This document shows, one piece after another, positions 31,001-35,053 of a DNA stretch of 35,053 bases. Positions within the stretch are counted from its first letter, which is position 1; each line of letters starts with the position of its first letter. The position numbers and the translations under genes were made by a program. The stretch is from Chromera velia (taxonomy: Eukaryota > Sar > Chromeraceae): NCBI GenBank assembly GCA_018398765.1, contig JAHBMJ010000132.1, positions 1 through 35,053 on the forward strand, written 5' to 3'. The notes beneath the pieces were generated by a model. That model saw only the letters and a program-made list of their open reading frames with translations, was not told the DNA's origin and did no database searches.

Positions 31001-33733
31001 AGGGGATCCGTTTGGGCTTCAGCAACGGCAGTCTGATGAGGATATGGGGGGCGAGGGGGAAGACGGTAGTTTGGGGACTGAAGTTGATCAGGGCCGTGTA
31101 GGTCTCTCTTCCGTCTCTCAGCAACAGGTCCTGCATAGGTCTCCCTCCCTGGACTCATGTGTCTCTCTGGGTCGGCCTCGCTCCACCGGAACTGGGGCCT
31201 TGCTACAGAGACAGGGGGTGTGTGTGAGTGGAGATGAGAGGGAAAGAGGAGACCAAACTTATCAATCAGCCTCTCCATCAGGTTTGTCTTTCTGTGCGTT
31301 TGCGTTTTACATCCCGTGTGTGAAGACAGTGAGACTGGTTTGTTTCGCACACGTAGTGGTGTTAAGTGCTTGTTGTTGTCTGTGGGACGGTCGGCTCTTC
31401 TTCATGCATGCATGGGGTGCTGTTGCTCATGTGGGCGAGGGAGGGAGGGTTGACGCTGGATGAAAAAAAAGAACGACTAGAAAAGCGTACATGCTCAAAT
31501 ACTGCCGTCTCTCTTAGAGATGCCCATTTCGCCTGTGGTCTGTGCTCATTGGCCGCTGGCGTCTTTGACTGCATGCAGCTGCGCACGGGGGAGTCCCGCG
31601 TTCCCCGCATGGCTCTTTGTCTGTGTCCCTTTGCGGGTCTCTCTCTCTTTCTGCTGCTGGAGGGGGAGGGGGAGGGGGAGGGGGGCGCCTGAAGAAGTCT
31701 TTGGGTTCTTTGTCTGAATTGGGCGAGGAGGAGGTGGCGGAAGAGGAGTGGAGCTGGGAAGAGTTGAGAGGTCCTGCGTGTTCGGTCAGTTTCCTTTTGG
31801 GGGGGGGAAGGGAAACGTATACAACGCCAGAAACTGGTCAAGAGTGCATTTGTAATGCGTCCTTTCTTCTTGCTTTTAAGTTGTGTGGGTCTCCTTGAGT
31901 GCGGGAGGTGGGTGGCTGGCGGCATCCGAATAGGTGTGTGTGTCATCCGTGTTTCCGGTTCCTTTCTTCTTTACTCTTCACGTTTTTGTCTTGCCTGGTT
32001 TTCTCTCTCAATTCTCTGGTGAGGTGATTTAGCTTGCGTCCTCTTCTGCCCAAACGCTTCGGAGGTGATGATTGATTTTTTTTTTCTTTTCTTGCGTGCA
32101 GTTGTTGTCTGACCTCAGCGGTGCGTTCAGTGAGTTTGAGAGCTTTGTGTTGTTCCTCGAGAAGTGGCTAGAACCTCTCGACAGCAGGGCGGCCCTCGAC
32201 AGAGAACAGGCAGAGGGGCTCTCAGCACCCACACCTTCAGTCTCGGGTAGGGGGGGGGGGTGGATGATGGGAATACTGCTCTGTGTGTGTGTGTGTGTGT
32301 GTGTAGACTCGTCTGTTGTTTTTTTTCTTTCTCCTTCGAATGGAGAAAAGCAGCGAGGCGGGATTGCATTTTGTTTCTGGTCGTACATCGGTCTTCCATC
32401 TGATCGTTTTGTCAGTCTCATTGTGCGTCTCTCTCTGATTCTCTCCCGCATTCCTTTGGCTGTCTGTCTGTCTCTTTGTCCCTCTGTCCCGCCCCCTCTT
32501 TCTACGAGCGCGCGCGCTACGAGCGCGCGCGCGTGTGTGTATGTGTGTGTGAGAGAGAGTCTATGTGTGCGTGTGCAAGGACAAGTGTGCTTACGTCTTT
32601 CTTTATGTATACGTGTGTTTGAGCTTTGCAGAGCTGTGCAGAGTTCAATTTCGGAACTTCTGTCTGCTGGACTCTTCTTTGTCCGAGCTGGTCATCTCGG
32701 CCCTCTATACGTTCGTGCACGTGTGTGAGGTCTGTTTCTGGCACCCTTCTCTCTCTTGCTCTTCTAGCTTCTCCTTCTCTCCTCTTTTATATATGCCGAG
32801 GCGATTTGATCGTTTTTTGTCTGCATGTCTATCTCCTGATGCCGAATCAGTCTCTTCGGTTTTTGGAATCCTTCCGGAATAAAGGGGCACGTCCATACTG
32901 AATCAATCCACTGTGATCCCTTTGAGAATTCACTTTCTCTTTGTTCGTGCATGTGTTTTCGCCCGTGTGTGTGCACGCATGCTTCCCTCCCTCCCTGCAG
33001 GAGGTCTTCTTACCGACCTCGTCTCTCTCTGTCTCCCACATCGTCGACCGTCAGTTGAACCCGGATGCTGTTGAAGGGGGCAGCTGTTCACTTCGGAGGT
33101 TTGCCAAGAGGAGAGGGGGACGTGGAAGGAGCGGCAAGGGAGGGGGTGGGACGGGAGGAGGAGCGTCTGCTTCGGATCGTCGCGAAGGGAGGAGGGGGAG
33201 CGGTCGTCTCTCTCTCCGTCCCTCCTCCTTGGATCTGAATCTTGTTGCCATTGCGTCTGCCAGTGAGGCAGCGTGTGATCGAGCTTTAGCGTTGGCTGAG
33301 GCTCACGCAGAGGCAGAGGACGTTGAAGATGGCGTAGACTACAGACCGTTTGTTGAAGTGGAGGAGAAAGAAAAGAAGGGAGAAGAGGAAAAGGGAGAGG
33401 GAAACAGAAGGAGGAGCAGTAAGGGGGGGACTGAAAAGAAAGGAGAGGCAGAGGACGCGAGCAGACAGACGGGTGGATTGAGGAAGACAACAGGAGAGAG
33501 TGAGGGATTAGTGGCAGGAGATCAGAGTGGGGAAGGGGGAGGAGAGATACGCAGTGGGGCTGAAGAGAGAGAGGAGAAGGAGAAGGAGACGGGCGTGGAC
33601 ACGAACGCGAAGGACGGAGGGGAAGAGCAGTCCGTTTACTTTTTTTTTTGTTGTCTTTTAATTCCTTGTTGTCGTCTCTTGCTCTCACGCTCGCTCTCGC
33701 TCCGGAATCTTTTTTTTTTTTTGGTTCCTCGTT

Positions 33734-33777
<44 letters not shown>

Positions 33778-34603
33778 TGTGTGTGTCTTTGTACTTGTTG
33801 CGCTTGCCTTCTTGTTTGCTTGAATGGAATATATGATTGTCCCCGCAGCTCGCTGGCCCGCTGGTCGGCTTGCTTGCGTTTGGGACGCCCCCCTCTCCCT
33901 CGTTCGCCTTCGTCTATCGTTCCCTCTTGTCTCCTTGTAAATGCCACACACGTCTCCTGCCCTCTCATGGCATACAGACAGCTGTAAGCGGGCCAAGGAA
34001 CAAAAGGGACGAAAAGAGAGGTGACGAAGGAGGGGGGGGGAAAGGTGTGCGCGGTGCAACCCTTCTTTCCATGCATGCGGGGGGGGAATGTGGGTTTGCG
34101 TGGGTGGGTGGGCGGTCCGTGTGTTTGTTCTGCTTTGTTTGTGCAGGTTGGCAGGTCTCCTCGAGTCAGTCCATAGAGTTCTCACAGAAGTTGCGCTTCC
34201 TGATGACGCACTCTCGGGAAATCGGTCAGTGAGGACACGAAGCAGGGCGTGAGTGAAGGACAAGCAAATCAAGCGATTGCTTGACTGCTGGAACATTTCC
34301 CCTTCACCTGCTTGCGTGGATTTAGCCGTAACCTCGTACTTATAAGTGCTGTGTGGCTGTCAAGACATCACGTCCGAATCAATCTCAGTGACCCTTTGTG
34401 TTCCCCTCGCAAAGGGGTTCCCTTTGCAATTTGTCGACTGTACTTGTTCTTCATGCAGAAGTGAGAGGCGTCTCTGATCAAGATTGTGACAAATACACAA
34501 ACCGCTGATCATTTTTTGTTTTTGCAGGGCGACGTTTGAGGAGTTTGAAAAATTCTTTCTGGCGCCTATCCAACTTCTACACCAACGTTGTGCAGTCTTT
34601 TGA
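28045..34603 (+). CDS. Large low-complexity F-box protein, multi-exon
   Basis: Exons 28045-29936, 30293-31281, 31663-31784, 32102-32246, 32632-32720, 33001-33633, 34155-34228 and 34528-34603 have matching phases and give about 1,339 residues. The ATG at 28045 (AGGGGATGG context, MDADEKAAL) is the first real start; the frame opens earlier only from TTG. A poly-Ser run follows. An F-box lies at about 156-202 (LLVDEMLVHIASLLDTR...FLCKTLTS...LWTAHLW), the Skp1-binding module of SCF ubiquitin ligases. Ser, Glu, Lys and Gly-rich linkers then alternate with helical blocks: MVQADWSLLYECVRKEIELR, FESFVLFLEKWLEPL, ELVISALYTFVHEVFLP, and a C terminus FEEFEKFFLAPIQLL. These last blocks may form a helical scaffold. 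The target is unknown. The internal exon 3 acceptor lies in a G-rich repeat, and the 31282 and 33634 donors are weak. Confidence 0.7.
28104..28131 (+). repeat. (TCT/TCG)n serine-codon repeat in the F-box gene
   Basis: A run of TCT, TCC and TCG codons gives about 12 Ser in a row near residue 20. Similar shorter runs occur at about 28255-28320 and 29340-29360. Confidence 0.85.
28510..28660 (+). other. F-box domain
   Basis: It encodes LLVDEMLVHIASLLDTRSTV, then SLLKTSKFLCKTLTS, then a Trp-containing helix SLWTAHLWRAHAY. The pattern of Leu/Ile positions, the central Asp-Thr-Arg, the Ser-Lys-Phe block and the final Trp follow the F-box consensus. It is preceded by acidic KEDDPEILPSLEAA. Confidence 0.7.
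31661..31685 (+). repeat. (GGGGGA)n hexanucleotide at a 3' splice site
   Basis: A pyrimidine stretch ending CTGCTGCTGGAG runs straight into GGGGAG units. Every AG in the repeat is six bases from the next and all keep the same frame, so use of any of them changes only the number of Gly residues at the exon start. Confidence 0.65.
32281..32304. repeat. (GT)n repeat in an intron of the F-box gene
   Basis: About eleven GT units follow a poly-G run at about 32251-32260, shortly after the GTAGGG donor at 32247. Confidence 0.85.
32506..32552. repeat. GAGCGCGCGCG direct repeat followed by (GT)n
   Basis: CTACGAGCGCGCGCG occurs twice in tandem and then passes into GTGTGTGT. It is in an intron of the F-box gene and can form alternating purine-pyrimidine (Z-type) DNA. 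Confidence 0.7.
33735..33787. repeat. (CT)n(GT)n repeat in an intron of the F-box gene
   Basis: CT units at about 33738-33760 are followed by GT units to about 33786, preceded by T-runs. Frames across it are repeat translations. Confidence 0.9.
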
Positions 34604-35053
34604 TCACAGTTCTACCTGCAGTTTCAAAAAGAATTATTTCGAAACTTGAGCAAAAAAAAAATCAAATTGTAAACAAAACGTACATATAGATAATTAAACA
34701 ACACCGTAAAAAACAGTTGTTCGGTACGCCAGTTCTGCACTTGCATATTGTTTAACAACGTTAAACCACGTATCATCCCAATAACCGTCTTGATTTCAAT
34801 AGAGTTAAAACAAAATTTGTTGTACTAATGCTATTTAGAAAGTGTTAAATTATAATATGTGTTATAATATTAATTAGGATTATTTTTATCTAAGCACAGA
34901 GTTATGAATACATGTACATATAAAGTTAGCAGCTACATTCTGACTGTCTGACATTCTCTGACTAGGATCCCGATATGCAACTGCTAGTAAAAACTACCTT
35001 CGTGTTCCCCGTTCATTTCTTATAGGGGGGTAATATCTTTATATTTCGGGGGG
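34604..35053. other. 3' flank of the F-box gene, AT-rich
   Basis: After the TGA at 34601-34603 the sequence turns AT-rich. It contains several ATTAAA/AATATTAAT-like strings but no unambiguous poly(A) signal. No gene is visible. It ends in a short G-rich stretch at the window edge. Confidence 0.5.

Noticed and set aside
33849-33983. Additional exon of the F-box gene
   Set aside because: Splice borders and phase would allow it, but the sequence is pyrimidine-rich and intron-like, and exon 33633 joins 34155 in frame without it.
34528-34649. Alternative last-exon frame of the F-box gene ending at 34649
   Set aside because: Using the GTCAGT at 34225 gives an unnatural Arg/Ser-rich tail. Using GTGAGG at 34229 gives the helical FEEFEKFFLAPIQLL ending at 34603, which is preferred.
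1-35053. tRNA, rRNA, CRISPR arrays, bacterial operon signals
   Set aside because: No cloverleaf with matching arms, no ribosomal RNA blocks, and no repeat-spacer pattern were seen. Tandem repeats here are microsatellites without unique spacers.

Overview
The window looks like nuclear DNA of a eukaryotic alga with spliceosomal introns, most likely a photosynthetic alveolate of the chromerid type (Chromera velia or a close relative). The reasons are long intron-rich genes, many TGCATGCA palindromes, abundant (GTCA)n and (GT)n microsatellites, a possible plastid-type leader, and a channel protein of a kind I recall from dinoflagellates and chromerids. The species is an inference. All exon models were read by eye from reading frame, splice sites and phase, without transcripts.

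Left part (1-6.3 kb): two convergent genes. An intronless kynurenine-3-monooxygenase-like FAD protein lies on the + strand (876-2192). A two-exon nicotinamidase-like hydrolase with a signal peptide lies on the - strand (6289-4572). Both families act in NAD/nicotinate metabolism, so the pairing may be functional.

Middle part (6.3-15 kb): no convincing gene. It holds three non-autonomous DNA transposons. Two have CTAGGCG ends and 8-bp target duplications (7341-8283 and 8411-9600). One has 68-bp terminal inverted repeats, a 4-bp GTCT duplication and internal 83-bp tandem repeats (13359-14205). There is also a CG-rich foldback and several microsatellites.

Right part (15-34.6 kb): two large genes, divergent from about 26.7/28.0 kb. 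The - strand gene (26656 to about 14980) has about 25 small exons. Their phases agree throughout and give about 1,197 residues: three tandem globin domains, an ankyrin-like region, a six-helix TRP/ion-transport-like membrane module, and a coiled-coil tail. It reads as a heme/gas- or redox-sensing channel and is the most interesting object here. The + strand gene (28045-34603) encodes a large low-complexity F-box protein of about 1,339 residues in 8 exons, with helical blocks towards its C terminus.

Several introns of the globin-channel gene, and one in the F-box gene, begin GTCAGT. In three cases the (GTCA)n microsatellite grows directly out of the 5' splice site.
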